Positions 33,216-44,561 of a stretch of 64,000 nt of DNA are shown here, piece by piece. The position numbers were made by a program, and so were the translations under genes. The first letter of the stretch is position 1. The number at the start of each line of letters is the position of its first letter. Origin of the DNA: Lepidostoma basale (taxonomy: Eukaryota > Arthropoda > Insecta > Trichoptera > Lepidostomatidae); contig JAHDVF020001344.1 in NCBI GenBank assembly GCA_022606425.2, positions 158,522-222,521 of the forward strand, written 5' to 3'. Under the pieces are notes generated by a model, which worked only from the letters and a program-made list of their open reading frames with translations, was not told the origin of the DNA and ran no database searches.

Positions 33216-34085
33216 TCGCAAGTGTGAATAAAGCAATCCATTTTCTATTTTTTGTCCAAACATACTTTGAGTTTGTTCTTAGGAAGTTTTCTGATCGTTA
33301 GAAATAATATCACAATTCCGAAATTCTTTAGGCTATAATATTTACTAGAAACAAATTTGCACCAATAAGATAAAGAACAAGATTTTTTACATTAAAATAC
33401 ATTTTTTTTATTACAAATAATGAGTTCGATATAATCACTAAAGTCCCCAAACAAGCAAATAAATTTAATTTTCGTTTGTCATTCGTGATAATTAAAAAAA
33501 AAATATTAATGTATTTTAGAATTCTGTATTTACTAAATAAAATATGTACATGTGGTTGTGATGATATTTTAAATATATTACCAGCAACAACTCATCTCGC
33601 TAAAGACATTTCGTAATTTTGATCCGACTCGAAATAGACAAAAATAATTTTCTGGCAAAGTAGTTCGCTTCCTGTTCCCTCATCCATCTTCAGATTTTAA
33701 TTATTAGTGTTAACGTTTCAAACGAAACGTATTTTAAAATGATCGCATCGTATCACTCACGTCTGAAGAAAATTGCATCGAGACTCTAATAATCAATCTA
33801 TTCACATTGCTTTTTGGATGATATAGTTTTATATATGAATCTAGGTAAAATAACGAAAACAAATATTTGTAAAAAAGTGCACGGCACTCTTTGTGTTTTA
33901 TAGTAATAAACAGGATGTTTAATACTTGATAGAAGTTAAAGTCACTACTGCTTACATAATTATTTCACATTAAAAATTTTAATATATGATATTTATAAGT
34001 ACAATTTCTTCTTTAACTATTTATTCAAACATTCGATCTTGTATTTCAAGGAAAAATAAAAATAAAATAACGATTTTAATGCGTT
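33216..34085. other. AT-rich DNA, nothing recognised
   Basis: 33600-33780 is slightly less AT-rich. No features identified. Confidence 0.35.
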
Positions 34086-34089
34086 GTTT

Positions 34090-34305
34090 ATATAAATAAT
34101 AGGAATGAAAACGTCTGACTTCTAGGAGTTTCGCCTTTCTTAGGCATTATCAAATGTTGCATTTTTTCATAAGGCATTATCAAAAACTTTTGATAATGCC
34201 TTAGAAGGGTGAAACATGTCATTATATCTAAAATATAATAAAACTACCAGAAAGCAGACGTTTTCATTAATATTAATTATTTAATATGGAGTTTTACATC
34301 GAAGG
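34090..34305. repeat. Family B palindrome
   Basis: Both arms have UUGAUAA: plus at 34190-34196 followed by U, GCC/GGU stem, GAAA 34211-34214, CAUGUC; minus in 34130-34160 with GCC/GGC. Outer motif AACGTCTGACTTCTAGGAGTTTC / ACTACCAGAAAGCAGACGTTTTC. Confidence 0.7.
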
Positions 34306-34924
34306 AAGAAAAAGAAGAATAATTCGATGTACGTACATGGCATGTACGAACATGTATTTTAATTAGGTAAAAATAATATTAACGAGTTGTTGATATCCAT
34401 TTTGAAATGTGCAGACCAAATAAAAATAAAGAACATTGTCTATTTTTTTTCTTATTGGACATTCAGCAAGTGATTGACGTTAAAACCAAGTGAAAGTACA
34501 TACCATCCTGTAGATGTTTTTTAAGTAAAATTAATATTTTACGTATTCACATAAACAAAATTGTCATAATGATTAGTTCTCAGAGCATCCCGTGTGGTCT
34601 ACCGGCATATTTATTAATGTGTGCCGACATTTGAAAACTTCTTTGAAGTCCGTATTCTTTAAATCTTCTTTCGACATTTACGATATTCTTGCAGAACAGA
34701 TTACGACCTCTACACTGTATCGTAATGTCAAAGGACAAATTAATAAAGATGTACACTAAAACAAGTCGTAAATAAAGGAAGACACCTATATAAAAAGAAC
34801 AAAAAAATATTAATGGCAACTGCATTTGTGTAGACAAATCTTTCCGATGTCAAAAGTCAAATAATTTTTCTATCGTACCTATTAAAATTAATTTCCATTG
34901 TTTTGGCCAAAACACTATGATACA

Positions 34925-35142
34925 TTACCATTTTAAACTGTTAAATTAAACAACTTTGTTCTGTGTATCACAATTGTATTTTACTTTACATTACAGCTGT
35001 TTCGTATACCTATGTTGACATCATCAGGTGTTGTCAATACCTGATGATGTCAACATAGGTTGACGAAACAGCTGTCGCGTAAAATAAAACACAATTGTGA
35101 TACATAAAACAAAGTTATTTAATTTAACAGTTTAAAGTTAAT
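34925..35142. repeat. Family A palindrome, well preserved
   Basis: Arms of about 100 bp: TTTAAACTGTTAAATTAAAC...CACAATTGTATTTTA and TAAAATAAAACACAATTGTG...TTTAACAGTTTAAA. The minus arm keeps CUGAUGA and GAAACAGCUGU, but stem II is GUCAAC/GUAUAC with a two-base mismatch. Confidence 0.8.
35036..35090 (+). ncRNA. Hammerhead-like ribozyme, family A
   Basis: Core CUGAUGA 35041-35047, extra U, stem II GUCAAC/GUUGAC (6 bp, perfect) around AUAG, GAAA 35065-35068, ACAGCUGU self-complementary, GUC. Predicted cleavage after 35076. Stem I in this copy is short. Confidence 0.6.
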
Positions 35143-35164
35143 TTCATAAATAAATCATATTATT

Positions 35165-35340
35165 ACGAACAACTAACTTACTAACTAACTAACTTACCAT
35201 CACGCCGTCTCCCCGAAGGGGTAGGCAGAAAGAATGGACTGCCACACTTTTCTTTCCTGACATATTTCTCTCGATTTCTCAACATTCATACATCGTGTCA
35301 TGCATGCGCGTCGATTTTTCTGACTCCTCACATGACTCCT
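35165..35340 (-). repeat. RTE-like LINE 3' end
   Basis: Tail complement CTAACTAACTAACTTACC, CATCACGCCGTCTCCCC, GGGGTAGGCAGAAAGAATGG, ATTTCTCTCGATTTCTCAAC, ATACATCGTGTCATGCATGC. Confidence 0.8.
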
Positions 35341-35409
35341 ATGAACAACTACATATAATGAAAACACATTGAAGTAGAAACTAAACTTATTTTATACATA
35401 ATTTTATTA

Positions 35410-36697
35410 TTAGGTCCTTACATATGAAATTGGCGTTTTGCCGTACTGGCAACTTTGATCTCAAATATCTTCTCTTTGGTTAGGAATTCCAAATTCAAAT
35501 TTGTACAGCTATTTACTCAAGTATTTGTGTTTCGAAAATTATAATTCATTTGTTTTTTCCTCAATTGTTTTTTTTCTTTGCGTCACTCAGTTTACAAAAT
35601 GGAAAACTTGAAATATCGTGTTATTTACGAGTACGAGTTCCACCGTGGCACCAGTGATGCAGAAACGGCTCGAAGGATTAATGATGTGTATGGCGACGGT
35701 GCCGCAAAAGAAAACACAGTGCGTTTTTGGTTGCAACGTTTTCGTTCTGGAAATTTCTACCTGCAGAACAAGCCCCGTGGACGGCCGGAGACCAAAGTTG
35801 ATAATGAAGAATTGAAGGCTATTGTGGAAGCGGATCCATCGCAAATCACGTCCGAGTTAGCTGCAGGCTGCGGTGTTAGTGATAAAACTGTTTTAATCCA
35901 CTTGAAGCAAATTGGGAAGGTAAAAAAGATTGAAAGGTGGGTACCTCACGAATTGAGTGAAGCAAATCAACAAACGCGCGTTGACTGCTGCGTTGCATTA
36001 CTCAACCGGCACAATAATGAAGGGATTTTGAATCGAATCATTACCTGTGATGAAAAGTGGATCCTGTATGATAATCGGAAGTGCTCATCGCAATGGCTGA
36101 ACCCTGCCGAACCAGCCAAACCATGCCCCAAGCGAAAATTGACTCCAAAAAAGTTACTTGTGAGCGTTTGGTGGACTAGTGCTGGTGTCGTTCACTACAG
36201 CTTTCTTAAATCTGGCCAGACGATTACGGCTGATGTCTTTTGTCAGCAACTGTAAACCATGATGGAAAAGCTAGCTGCTAAACAACCGAGGCTGGTTAAT
36301 CGCTCTAGGCCACTGCTGCTTCATTATAACGCTAGACCACACACTGCACAACAGACGGCTACCAAATTAGAAGAGCTTCAATTGGAATGTCTAAGACATC
36401 CACCGTACTCTCCGGACCTTGCCCCAACAGATTATTATTTTTTTTCGAAATTCGGATAACTTCTTGCAAGGGAAAAAATTCAACTCCGATGGGGCAGTCC
36501 AAACCGACTTCAAAGATTTTATTGATTCCCGTCCGACTGGTTTTTTTAGTAAAGGGATCGATGAACTACCTGTGAGATGGCAAAAGTGCATAGATAGCAA
36601 TGGTACATACTTTGATTAAATAAATATATTATATTTAAAAAAAATCAACTTAATGTTCCTCCCGTAAAAAACGCCAATTTTATATGTAAGGACCTAA
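35410..36697 (+). mobile_element. Full-length mariner transposon
   Basis: 1288 bp. Terminal inverted repeats TTAGGTCCTTACATAT...AATTGGCG (35410 on) and its complement ending TGTAAGGACCTAA at 36697, differing at one position in the first 26. Flanked by TA target duplications (35408-35409 and 36698-36699). Length and structure are typical of mariner. It lies in unique AT-rich DNA between an RTE fragment and an AT-rich region. The transposase inside is broken, so it cannot move by itself but may be mobilised in trans. Confidence 0.95.
35599..36619 (+). pseudogene. Mariner transposase, three disabling changes
   Basis: Cut-and-paste DNA transposase of the mariner family with the D,D34D catalytic triad. 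The start MENLKYRVIYEYEFHRGTS is chosen over an upstream Met at 35578 because family proteins start MEN. An N-terminal helix-turn-helix pair (about residues 5-110) with NKPRGRPET between, then WVPHELSE, then the first catalytic Asp in ITCDEKWILYDNRK. Defects: an in-frame TAA at 36253 where relatives have Gln (CQQL-QTMMEK); the second catalytic Asp is Tyr (HYNARPH instead of HDNARPH, about 36325); a frameshift in a T-run near 36438 just after TDYY, which holds the third Asp. The C-terminus ...PVRWQKCIDSNGTYFD is otherwise intact. Confidence 0.95.
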
Positions 36698-36814
36698 TAC
36701 TATTATATATAGTTCAAGATAAAAATAATGAAAAACCATAGACCATGTGTTGGCTGATCTAGTAATAAAGATTTGCGTGTATGAGACTCTAGATTATATA
36801 TAAGAGATACTCGT

Positions 36815-36845
36815 AGAACTAACTAACTAACTAACTAACTTTCTA
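36815..36845 (-). repeat. (CTAA)n remnant of a LINE tail
   Basis: AACTAACTAACTAACTAACT, the tail unit of the RTE-like LINE without its body. Confidence 0.5.
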
Positions 36846-36971
36846 TAACTGTAATAATATAAATTGTAGATCGAATGTAAAGTAAATCTCTGTTTTAATT
36901 TATTTACGGTGTATAAATATAATGCATTGAAGCTTACTTCAGTCCACAATAAAATAATGAAACTTAATAAT

Positions 36972-37010
36972 CAAATCAAATCAGTTTATTTCATCAACAG
37001 ACATTAATGT
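36972..37010 (-). repeat. Repeat Z tail, very short copy
   Basis: AATCAAATCAGTTTATTTCA then TCAACAGACATT is the reverse complement of the end of the 32.7-kb repeat; a strongly 5'-truncated insertion. Confidence 0.6.
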
Positions 37011-37544
37011 TGGTTTTGTTTGTTTTCTGGTGATTTATTTTTATGTGCACCGTTTTATGCAGTTAAATTTAAAAGTACAATATGCTGAGCCTATAAAATT
37101 TCATAGCACAGGTTAAATTTGCATCCGTGACTCGGTAATAGATTGATTTTTCAACAATGCCGAAACTGCTCACAAACTATAATCTTGGTTAGTAACTACC
37201 AATATTTGTAAAAAATATGTACTGATGAATTGATGATCTCGTATAAGTAAAATGATTAACTAACCAAATCTAATCCTAAAAATATGTTATAGCATAAATT
37301 ATTCCAACAAAAAATGAACTAATAATTTTACTGAAAATTTTTGATGGAGGTTCATTTGAAATAATGTTCAAAATGATGTTTTTTTAATAAACTAGTTCCA
37401 CTTTCTAAAAACAAAAATTGAAATAACTTTCATATCAATTTTTTAATTTAGTAAATTTTTCATGATCATTTTAAAATTATTTTTGTTTAAAATCTTACTT
37501 TTACCCCTGATCTGTATGTTCATAAAAGAGTATTGATTATTTTT

Positions 37545-37625
37545 ATTATTATTCTGATGACTTGTATTTTAAGTGCACCGTTTTGTTAAATCAATTACTC
37601 CAAGGGCGCACTAGAAAATGACTGA
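37545..37625 (-). repeat. CR1/L2-like LINE tail with ATT run
   Basis: TTATTATTATTCTGATGACTTG, AAGTGCACCGTTTTG and CTCCAAGGGCGCAC are the reverse of the 31.1- and 31.4-kb tails. Confidence 0.6.
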
Positions 37626-37689
37626 CCGAACAGTGCAGTCTTAAGAAGTTTCTTAAATTTAACGTCACTATCCTCATACTTCATACTAA

Positions 37690-37760
37690 CATGGAAGTAT
37701 ATAACAGTGTCACCAGTCTGTCAATGCAGGCGAAACCGGTCACTGTCGAAATAAAGACAA
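37690..37760 (+). repeat. Family I hammerhead-like hairpin
   Basis: Stem I ACAGU/ACUGU, a 7-base internal segment GUCACCA in place of CUGANGA, stem II GUCUG/CAGGC, GAAAC-CG-GUC. The architecture and spacing are preserved while the core is not, so it is probably a dead relative. Confidence 0.35.
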
Positions 37761-37899
37761 TAAGAAGAAGTTGTTAATTAGAAATAACACAATTTTATGT
37801 AATTATTAAAAAAATTAACTTTTATTTACATGGTTTGTATATTTTATAAGACTTAAAAATATTGTCTTCAAAACCTTTGAAAAGTTTTTCGTTGTATTA

Positions 37900-38300
37900 A
37901 AATGTGACGTAGAAACTGGTAGATAAATCCACAGCCTCCGATGCTCCTTGCAGCCGCCACTGCGCCATCAATCCAATCAAGGTTGTGCCAACACCGTTCC
38001 GCAGGATTCCGCACAATGTTTGCTAAATTTTTCAGTGAACCCTCGTAAAAACCCCAATATACACCTACAATTTTTAATGGCACGCACCACTGTTTGCACA
38101 AATTTGCAAAACAAATATCCATAACTCACCCGCTCATAACCTGCCGCCCCGCAACCCCCGCGCCCTCGGGCTTTTGCAAGTTTGCATATATGCAAAATGT
38201 TCCCTTCTGTGACGATATATGCTCGCATTACGCGCACATGCGCTCTGCCTGTGGAAAATTTAGAAAAAACACAATATAGGGTCAGTCCTCAGGGGCGGTA
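37900..38300. other. GC-rich unique island
   Basis: Balanced sequence open on both strands (84-86 codons minus, 61-74 plus). Contains TTTGCATATATGCAAA, an octamer-like palindrome, and CGCATTACGCGCACATGCGC. No domain recognised. The clustering of palindromic sites favours a regulatory element. Confidence 0.4.
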
Positions 38301-38474
38301 CACCTTGCGTTCACATAGATTTTTTGGTACAACACATTGCAATTATTATTATTATAATTATTTTGTTGAGTCGCTCTTTACATCATTACAGCGCGAACCA
38401 AATTGATGTTATGGGTATAGCTATCATTTTGATTCTCGTAACATGTGATGGTAACTTATCTATCGCCATTTTAT

Positions 38475-38612
38475 TGTCGCGTTTAATCAGCACCAGACCA
38501 AAGAGAGTGTGACAATCATACTGCCATCGCCGGAAATGCCGGAAATGCCCGGGACCTTCGGGATGGCAGTCAAAGCACTAACCACTTGGCCACGAAGGTC
38601 GTCAATTGAATT
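38475..38612 (-). repeat. tRNA-derived SINE head
   Basis: Minus strand: TGGCCAAGTGGTTAGTGCTT (box A, tRNA-Ser-like), GGTCCCGGGC in the box B region (damaged), GATGGCAGTATGATTGTCAC, TCTTTGGTCTGGTGC. Matches 5.26-5.39 kb. Confidence 0.65.
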
Positions 38613-38749
38613 ACATGCATATGTCACAGAAAACATGTATTCCTAGATTTTCATATTCACAAAAAAGTTTTTGATTAAAATATTTTATTAATACATATTA
38701 AAATATTTTATTCATTATTTACTAACCCGTTATTCCCCAAAAACGTAAC

Positions 38750-39050
38750 AATGTCTATTGTACTTGAGGGCTGGACATTACAAAGTGCCAATAATCAAAA
38801 AAAGTGAAAAATGAGTTTTTAATCGCAATTGGTGTTAAACATACTGTGCAATGTTGCTAAATGATAATATAGTGTAGTCACTTTGCAAAGTGATAAAATC
38901 ACCTTAAAGATATCACCCGTGGTACATGACATATGTATGTCATGTACCACGGGTCACAATAAACAGTTTTATTTGTTTATATTTCTTTGTTTCATGTTTA
39001 AACCACTTAGAACCTTTATTATAACTAGCCTTCAATTGTTAATTATGAAA
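38750..39050 (-). repeat. LINE 3' UTR fragment with 40-bp palindrome
   Basis: GAGGGCTGGACATTACAAAG, AAATGAGTTTTTAATCGCAATTGG and CTTAAAGATATCACCC align with the shared 3' regions of the two Helitrons (21785-21945; 53690-53850). At 38915-38954 ACCCGTGGTACATGACAT is followed by its near-perfect inverse, making a 40-bp palindrome not present in the other copies. Confidence 0.55.
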
Positions 39051-39204
39051 CAATATTTTTATTTTTTGTATTAAATCTTACATTAGAAAAACAAATCTCA
39101 ATATGTTCTCTAACTTGAAAAAGGATTACGAAAATCATTTTAAGACATATATCTTTAAAATATTAATTAATTTAACTTATGGATATAAAATAATAAAAAC
39201 GCAT

Positions 39205-39365
39205 TGTTATTGTTGTTATAATTAATGCCAACTAGTTTTTCTTAGAGCCAAGCTTCATTAAGACAATATAAATACCTTATGCTTAGGTAAAAGCTTAACT
39301 AGTTGGCATCATTTTATTATTTTATATCTATAAGTTCAAAATATCTTAACACAAAGTGAGTCCTT
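39205..39365. repeat. Family T palindrome, decayed
   Basis: ATTAATGCCAACTAGTTTTTCTTAGAGCCAAGCTTCATTAAG and AACTAGTTGGCATCATTTTATTATTTTATAT. The cores are mutated on both arms. Confidence 0.65.
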
Positions 39366-39589
39366 CTTATACAAATTTTATTTAATTATACATTGCTGTC
39401 ATAAAAAAAATAATCACAGCAAAATAATCCAGAATGTTTTCGGGCGTGCGCATCAAGTGCATTTCGAATTACAAACAAAAAATTTCTCTCTTACTCTCTT
39501 GTATTTAAAATATGATCGTACTCTTTCTCGATGACGAAGTAAAACTAAAATGAAGATAACTCTCATATAATTTTAAACAAAAACTTATT

Positions 39590-39905
39590 TTTCATATAGA
39601 AACCCAGAGCCGCCAATGTCATCCCTGGTGATATAAATGCCATTCAGCCCCCAAGAAACATCATAAAATGAGGAGACAAGACTCTTAAATACTCGTATCA
39701 ACCAAATAGAAAGTAGGTACCCCGTGTGATAAATCCAGATAGAAGATATTTTAATCTTTTGGGGGGCCGGGCTTTAAAAAGAGCATGCGGCCTTTATGGA
39801 CAGTAAAAGTATATGTCCGTATGCTGTGTCAGTCATCATTGACAAGCTCGAGGGGGGATATACGATCGCATCGAATTAATAGTAAAAGATTTGTAGATCG
39901 GGGCA
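39590..39905. other. Balanced unique region
   Basis: CCCAGAGCCGCCAATGTCATC, GGGGGGCCGGGC. No frame or family recognised. Confidence 0.3.
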
Positions 39906-39944
39906 AGAAAAATATATGGTAAATGCGTATTTAAGAAAATAAAT

Positions 39945-40110
39945 AAAAAATATTTTATCGTATTTTACCATTAAAATAATAAAGTATTTTTCTGTAAAAA
40001 TAGTATTTTTCTGTGAAAATATAATAGTATCTGTAAAAATAGTATTTTTCTATAAAAATTATATTTTTCCGTTAATATTTTATTTTTCCGTAAAAATATA
40101 ATTGTATTTC
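39945..40110. repeat. AT-rich imperfect tandem repeat
   Basis: Degenerate units of TATTTTTCTGTAAAAATA, about 5-7 copies, each self-complementary at its ends. Confidence 0.55.
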
Positions 40111-40184
40111 ACCCAAAATAGAGTTAACATTTACAAAAAAATATTAAGTGAGAAAAAAATATTAAAATTGTATATTAGCAAAAA

Positions 40185-40440
40185 AATCCCAAATCACGAA
40201 TTTTTATGAATTAAACACTGTTTTTCCACTTTTGAGTTTATTTCTCTCACGCCTTCTTTTCTTACACTTTCATCATCGGGAAAACGATATAAACTTTCGT
40301 TCTCCCGATGATGAAGATGTAAGCCTTTGAAACATGTCGAGAAAAATAAACTCATAAGTGGAAAAACAGTGTTTTAATCCATAAAAATTCGTCATTATGG
40401 AATTCCACAGTGGTAACGCCTTCAGTTTAACTAAAGAAAA
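40185..40440. repeat. Family D palindrome, second copy
   Basis: Arms with GAATTTTTATGAATTAAACACTG, TTTTTCCACTTTTGAGTTTATT and their complements. The centre is CATCATCGGGAAAACGAT / TCGTTCTCCCGATGATG. The right flank ATTATGGAATTCCACAGTG continues further than the left. Confidence 0.75.
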
Positions 40441-42200
40441 GAATTATCACATAAATTAATAATTCAAATAATTATAAGATGGAATAAGACGTCAGTAATT
40501 TTTTTATGTCAAAATATATTTTTTTCTTCACATACTCGTATTCAATCCTAGGGATTGGTTTAGAGCAAAGTCTTGTTTCTCCTCCTCCACTAGACTCGTT
40601 CTTCTGCAGTCCTCTTACGAATTTGGTCACATATGAAATACGTTAAAATTAAATTATTTAAATATCCATGAATAAAAAGGAAATTCTGCGCTTTCAAAAG
40701 ATTTTGCAAATTGAATGAATTGATTAATTTGCGTAGTTAATATAGTTGTCATACTACAAAATTGATAATTTGTATTTTTGGATAACGAAACAATCTTCTT
40801 GTGTTCTAGACTCAGCAGAAAAGTTTATGAATATAGAAGATTATGGCGCAACTTCCGCTACTCATACTCTCTTCTATCCTGGGAAAACTGTGTACTGGTA
40901 AATTATATTATTTAATTTTTAGATATTTTTATACAATATTAGTAGTAAAAAAGTAAAAAAGAAGATAATCATTGTGATAATAAAATCAAGATAATCAAAT
41001 GTTTTACGTTACTGGGACCATTTGTAATACTCTAGATATACGTAGTAAAAGTTTTCCAACATTGTAAAAAAACAGTGAAAAAAATGGTTGAAAATAAATA
41101 TTATAATATTGAAATCAATATATTCCTGCAAAAAATATATCCATCTGCATATTATTTTAATGAAAACTAGGTAATAATAATCTTAAAAGGCAAACAAAAA
41201 TCGCAACAATTTCGTATCCTATCTCTCAAAATTCAGTATAATTGAATTGATTCGAAAATATTAATTATTCCACTACATTTGTATAATATACATTCCATAC
41301 ACACATACACAATAAACGATATTACGTAATGCGATAGCTATGAGTGGTGTTATGGCGTATATAGATTTAGTTTGAGGAGAGCTTTAGAAATTTAATTTAC
41401 ATTTCACTTCATCCCCCGTTCATAGTAGCACTCAATTACGATTTGTGTTAATGCGGAGCTTTCCCATATCACGGTACATATTTTATGAACATACTCCCAC
41501 ATACCATGGTACGATATTTGTATATACATAATAATGAAGTATGTAAGCATTAAATAAATAAACAATTTTGTAATTATGTTTACGGGATACACTTTTTTTA
41601 ATAACCATTTCGGTTGAATAAATAGGGGACTGAGAATTAATATTTAATTCCAAGGTCATGTTTTAAAACCGAAACGGGAATCGGGTTTTATAATGGGTAA
41701 TTAATTTTGAAAAAAAAGCTGGTTCTGATTTTGAAAATTTGGTTTGGTTCATGTGGTTCTCTCGTAAATTTGGAGATATTTCGTGTAAAAGTGAATTGTT
41801 TTGGCCAATTTGGTTGTTGCCGCACTATAAAATAGTTAATTGTGACACGTAATACGTTGGTGCGGTTTTGACGTTACAATTATACAAGTTTTTTCGTTTA
41901 TATGTACAAAGAATTTTGACAGGTGTAAAAATAAAATTTGTATTTGTATTTTATTATTTTAAAGTTCTTGCTGGTGTTTGATTGCTTTAAGTACATAATT
42001 TCAGTGAAGTTAAAAATAAAACGGTGGATGCATGTTACATAAATCTAATAAACACAAAAGTCCGGATCGTCCATGTCAACAAGTGCACTATCTAAAATGA
42101 ACATTATGTGTGAAAATATTTTTATATTGTTATTTTATATCATTGTATTTTATAAGTTTTTTTTTAGATTTATTTTGTGGATGTTGGACGATCTAAGTGT
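40441..42200. other. Long stretch without recognised elements
   Basis: AT-rich; no repeat of any family in this window. 41400-41600 and 41740-41880 are less biased. Short frames (60-68 codons) are not convincing. Confidence 0.35.
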
Positions 42201-42204
42201 AAGT

Positions 42205-42345
42205 GGGAGAGATTCGCAACCCATCACACCGCGTCTCCCGCGGGGCGAAAAGAGAAGGATGGAGTGCCGCATCGGTTAAAATGTGACAGTCCATTCCTTT
42301 CTGCCTACCCTTTCGGGGAGACGGCGTAATGGTTAGTTAGTTAGT
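42205..42345. repeat. RTE-like LINE 3' end, inverted pair
   Basis: 42222-42260 (minus copy, CCATCACACCGCGTCTCCCG...) meets 42285-42345 (plus copy, CAGTCCATTCCTTTCTGCC...GTTAGTTAGTTAG) head to head. Confidence 0.7.
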
Positions 42346-42589
42346 TTTTTTAGTTAATTAATTTAAATCGACTATTTGGCGTTACCGAAAATACTAATAA
42401 TATTATTAAAACAGAGGTGAAATATATATTATATAATACCAAGAAAATTTGATTAGCATTTTACGTTTAAATTATAAGAAACACATCTCTAGCACTGATT
42501 CGTTCTAGAAAATGGAATTTAGCCCAAATGCTTTTAATAGGAACATTTTCTTTCTAAAAACGTTTAATTGTTATTAACAGCGAACAGAC

Positions 42590-42770
42590 TTAGTGTTAAA
42601 TTGAGCTTAAAGCTAACGACCCGGTACCTTCCCATAAAAACAAATCGTTCATTCTAATATGCACTTTTACACAATTGAATCCAAAATGGCGTCAGACCAT
42701 TTTCTTTTTTGAGGGAAAGTCACGTTCTGGCGAGAGGAGGGAAGATCCGACGACCGAAGAAGACTTAAAT
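42590..42770. other. Balanced unique region
   Basis: AAAATGGCGTCAGACCATTTTC and CTGGCGAGAGGAGGGAAGATCC. No family recognised. Confidence 0.3.
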
Positions 42771-42959
42771 AGAAGTTTTCTTCTCAATACAAATTATTTC
42801 GTTGTTTTTAATGGATAAAATCCCAAATTGAATATAAACATATGTTTCCTTTCTTCTAATATCTTCTAATAAAACCACAGGCCCGCTTTTTATAATTAAA
42901 TGGTATTTTACATTTTGAATAAAGAGATTATTTCAATCGTCAGTAGCTAACAATTCTAA

Positions 42960-43128
42960 AACAAACTAACTAATTAACTATAACGCCGTCTCTTCGAAGG
43001 GGTAGGCAGAAATAATATACCGCCATATTATTCTTTCCTGGCATACTTCCCTAAATTCCACAACATTCATATATCGTGGAATGCACGCACGTCGATTTCT
43101 CCGACTCCTCGCGTGAATCCGTTCTTAA
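42960..43128 (-). repeat. RTE-like LINE 3' end
   Basis: AACTAACTAATTAACTATAACGCCGTCTC, GGTAGGCAGAAATAAT, ATATATCGTGGAATGCACGC, CGATTTCTCCGACTCCTCGC. Confidence 0.75.
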
Positions 43129-43364
43129 AATATATGTATTTAATTATTTAGAATAGGTTTATAGAATATCTTCATTATTTCATCACAGTTGTTGGAGATA
43201 TGGAAAAATCTTTTAAATTTTTCTTTTCTTTGAATTTACAAATTTTACATTTTGATTACACTTCAGATGATATAACACATTCGAGTTCTTTAAAACTACG
43301 AAAGTATTTTTAATAGCGTTTTTTACAATAAATAAACAAGACTCTCAATATAACATTTATAAAA

Positions 43365-43530
43365 ATTAAACGTCTGTTTTCTAGAAGGTTGATTATCTTT
43401 AATGAGGCATTATCAAATGATTTTATGGGTTATTTGATGCCTTGGAAAAGCATGTTTTCCCGACATATACTCGTATAATAAATCTTCTATAAAACAGGCG
43501 TTTTTATTCATATTCATTATTTATTATTTC
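43365..43530. repeat. Family B palindrome, decayed
   Basis: AAACGTCTGTTTTCTAGAAGG, GCATTATCAAATG and right arm AAAACAGGCGTTTTTATTCATATT. Confidence 0.6.
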
Positions 43531-43559
43531 AAATATTTGTGAAATGTATACTTATATCT

Positions 43560-43690
43560 GTATACGAATCCTGGATTTGCGCTTAACCCAACCAATGACA
43601 GGTCATAAGTCCTGTAAACACCTTGATCATCCATATTCAGTTTCCAGTTTGCGTCTTCGTCTCTATTGAGATACAATTAAAAATTTATTA
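43560..43690. repeat. Single arm of the 11-kb foldback element
   Basis: GCTTAACCCAACCAATGACAGG, TCATAAGTCCTGTAAACACC, GCGTCTTCGTCTCTATTGAG match 11355-11455. The other arm is absent. Confidence 0.7.
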
Positions 43691-43764
43691 TTTCGTTTGT
43701 GATTTTAATGTTTTATAAATGGTCGTGAATCTTTTGTCATAAGATAAATGAATCTCGAATTTAT

Positions 43765-43885
43765 TATTAACTAACTAATTTACTAACCAATAGATTGCCA
43801 AACTCTTCTTTCCTGGCATACTTCTCTCGCTTCCTCAACATAGATACATCATGCATTCACACAGATTGATTTCTTCGACTAAATT
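43765..43885 (-). repeat. RTE-like LINE 3' fragment
   Basis: TAACTAACTAATTTACTAACC, then CTTCTTTCCTGGCATACTTC, CTCGCTTCCTCAACATAG; internally deleted. Confidence 0.65.
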
Positions 43886-44139
43886 AATAAAAATTCATTG
43901 ATCTCAAAATGCATAAAAATACACTGAGGAGAGACTTCTACGGTCCAAAACATTGTGAAAAGTGCAAACGAATCTTTTTAAAGTACAATATTGTTCTAAA
44001 ATAACTTAAATAACTATCGATTTTGTAAAAATCAATACTCTCTGCGGTGGTATGAATAAATTATAATACAAAGCTTTTGATCTATCCTCTTCCTTACACT
44101 TATCGTATTATATCATTTCCATAAACAACTTTCGTCTGT

Positions 44140-44420
44140 TAATTATCTTGCTGGTAAATATATCGCGAGCTCCGGTAGGCCGCCTGCATTTAAGTGCAAA
44201 GTTGGTCCCGCCGTTGATCCATACATTTATCCCTTAAGGAGGCCCCATTGCCAACCGTATCGGACCATTTGTTCCTCCCTGAATCGCTCTCCCTCGCCCG
44301 TTTCAACCCTCCCTTGCTTAGTCCGGATCACCCTGTTGTCATGAAATAATCCGCCACCCCAAAAAGGGATAAGTCTACCGAGCCTAGAATCCTCAAATCC
44401 GTATAACCTTGCGTTCGGTT
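44140..44420. other. GC-rich unique island, candidate conserved element
   Basis: About 280 bp of balanced sequence (GAGCTCCGGTAGGCCGCCTG, CCCTCGCCCGTTTCAACCCT, GTCCGGATCACCCTGTTGTC) with no open frame of note and no relation to any repeat here. In an AT-rich repeat desert such islands are often conserved regulatory DNA. Confidence 0.4.
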
Positions 44421-44561
44421 TGGTGTATGAATCTTACGCAACAATCTATTTTTACTTGAAGATGGGATGAATTATATCACCAGTAATCACAGATAATAAT
44501 CGAGATATACTTTCACTTGGAGAATGATCATAAATAATTAAATAATAATATAGAGTTATAG

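Noticed and set aside
36815..36845. Telomere-like simple repeat (CTAA)n
   Set aside because: The same unit follows the RTE-like LINE 3' UTR at other sites, so it is a LINE tail, not an insect telomere (TTAGG)n.
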